Assembly (NCBI GenBank): GCA_015231995.1
Contig: JADGAO010000204.1
Coordinates: forward strand, 1-5,665
Source of the DNA: Nitrospinota bacterium
GTDB taxonomy: Bacteria; Nitrospinota_A; UBA7883; JACRLM01
Length of the DNA: 5,665 nucleotides
Direction of reading: 5' to 3'
The first letter of the stretch is position 1. Each line of letters begins with the position of its first letter. The notes beneath the pieces are model-generated. The model saw only the letters and a program-made list of their open reading frames with translations, was not told the DNA's origin and searched no databases. Of the stretch, positions 5,565 to 5,665 are shown one piece after another. The translations under genes and the position numbers were made by a program.

Positions 5565-5665
5565 CTAACCGTTGTCCACTATTTTAACAAGTATCTCGAA
5601 GGAAGCGTCTCCTAAAAACACGTCGCAGTTCCCTTCCCTCTGCTCGACGAGCACCACAGTGGCTT
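5565..5665 (-). CDS. 3' end of an unidentified gene (partial at window edge)
   Basis: On the - strand one frame is open from the right edge (first full codon at 5663) for 32 residues to a TAG at 5565-5567; the other two - strand frames close sooner. The translation, ATVVLVEQREGNCDVFLGD then ASFEILVKIVDNG, has alternating hydrophobic residues like beta-strands ending a folded protein, and about 60% G or C at third positions, like its neighbours. It would lie 49 bases upstream of the Cys-rich protein gene in the same direction, suggesting an operon. I do not recognise the family; 32 residues are too few to assign a function, and a chance open frame is possible. Confidence 0.5.
   Translation of the reverse strand, partial: ATVVLVEQREGNCDVFLGDASFEILVKIVDNG

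Noticed and set aside
5078..5587. 169-codon + strand open frame opposite the Cys-rich protein
   Set aside because: It is the complement of a gene with a clear signal peptide, Shine-Dalgarno and Cys motif.

Overview
The window looks like chromosomal DNA from a Gram-negative bacterium. It is fairly GC-rich, with G or C favoured at third codon positions. Lineage is an inference only: an accessory EF-G of the EF-G II type, a membrane-anchored SPOR protein, a small MerR-type regulator and an exported CYCYC/PCYCGC-like protein would fit a deltaproteobacterial (Desulfobacterota) or Nitrospinota/Nitrospirota-like genome. No single marker here settles it. I saw no phage, transposase, CRISPR or RNA gene.

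Left half, + strand (1-3403): three tightly packed genes that look like one transcription unit. The first is an EF-G-like translational GTPase that enters from the left edge and lacks only its first few residues. After 21 bases comes a single-pass membrane protein with a Pro/Ala-rich linker and a C-terminal SPOR domain followed by a second SPOR-like repeat. After only 2 bases comes a MerR-type DNA-binding protein. The close spacing suggests co-transcription, and the SPOR-MerR junction suggests translational coupling. A functional link between translation, cell envelope and regulator is not shown by the sequence.

Junction (3404-3483): the left block meets oppositely oriented argG. The 80-base gap is almost filled by two head-to-head copies of a short GTAGGGGC palindrome whose stems differ by paired compensating changes. 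This is a REP/BIME-like element that may also end transcription from both sides.

Right half, - strand (3484-5665): in transcription order (right to left) there is the 3' end of an unidentified gene at the window edge, a small exported Cys-rich protein (CYCYC motif, GTG start with a strong Shine-Dalgarno), a gene-free stretch of about 380 bases, and a complete argG (argininosuccinate synthase). The gene-free stretch holds a cluster of GTCATTCTGA-type intergenic repeats in both orientations, several hairpins, and probably the argG promoter close to its start. No other arginine gene is present.

The points most worth a second look are the Cys/His-rich exported protein, the Asp in place of the catalytic His in the EF-G-like GTPase, the two-repeat SPOR protein coupled to a MerR regulator, and the two intergenic repeat families.
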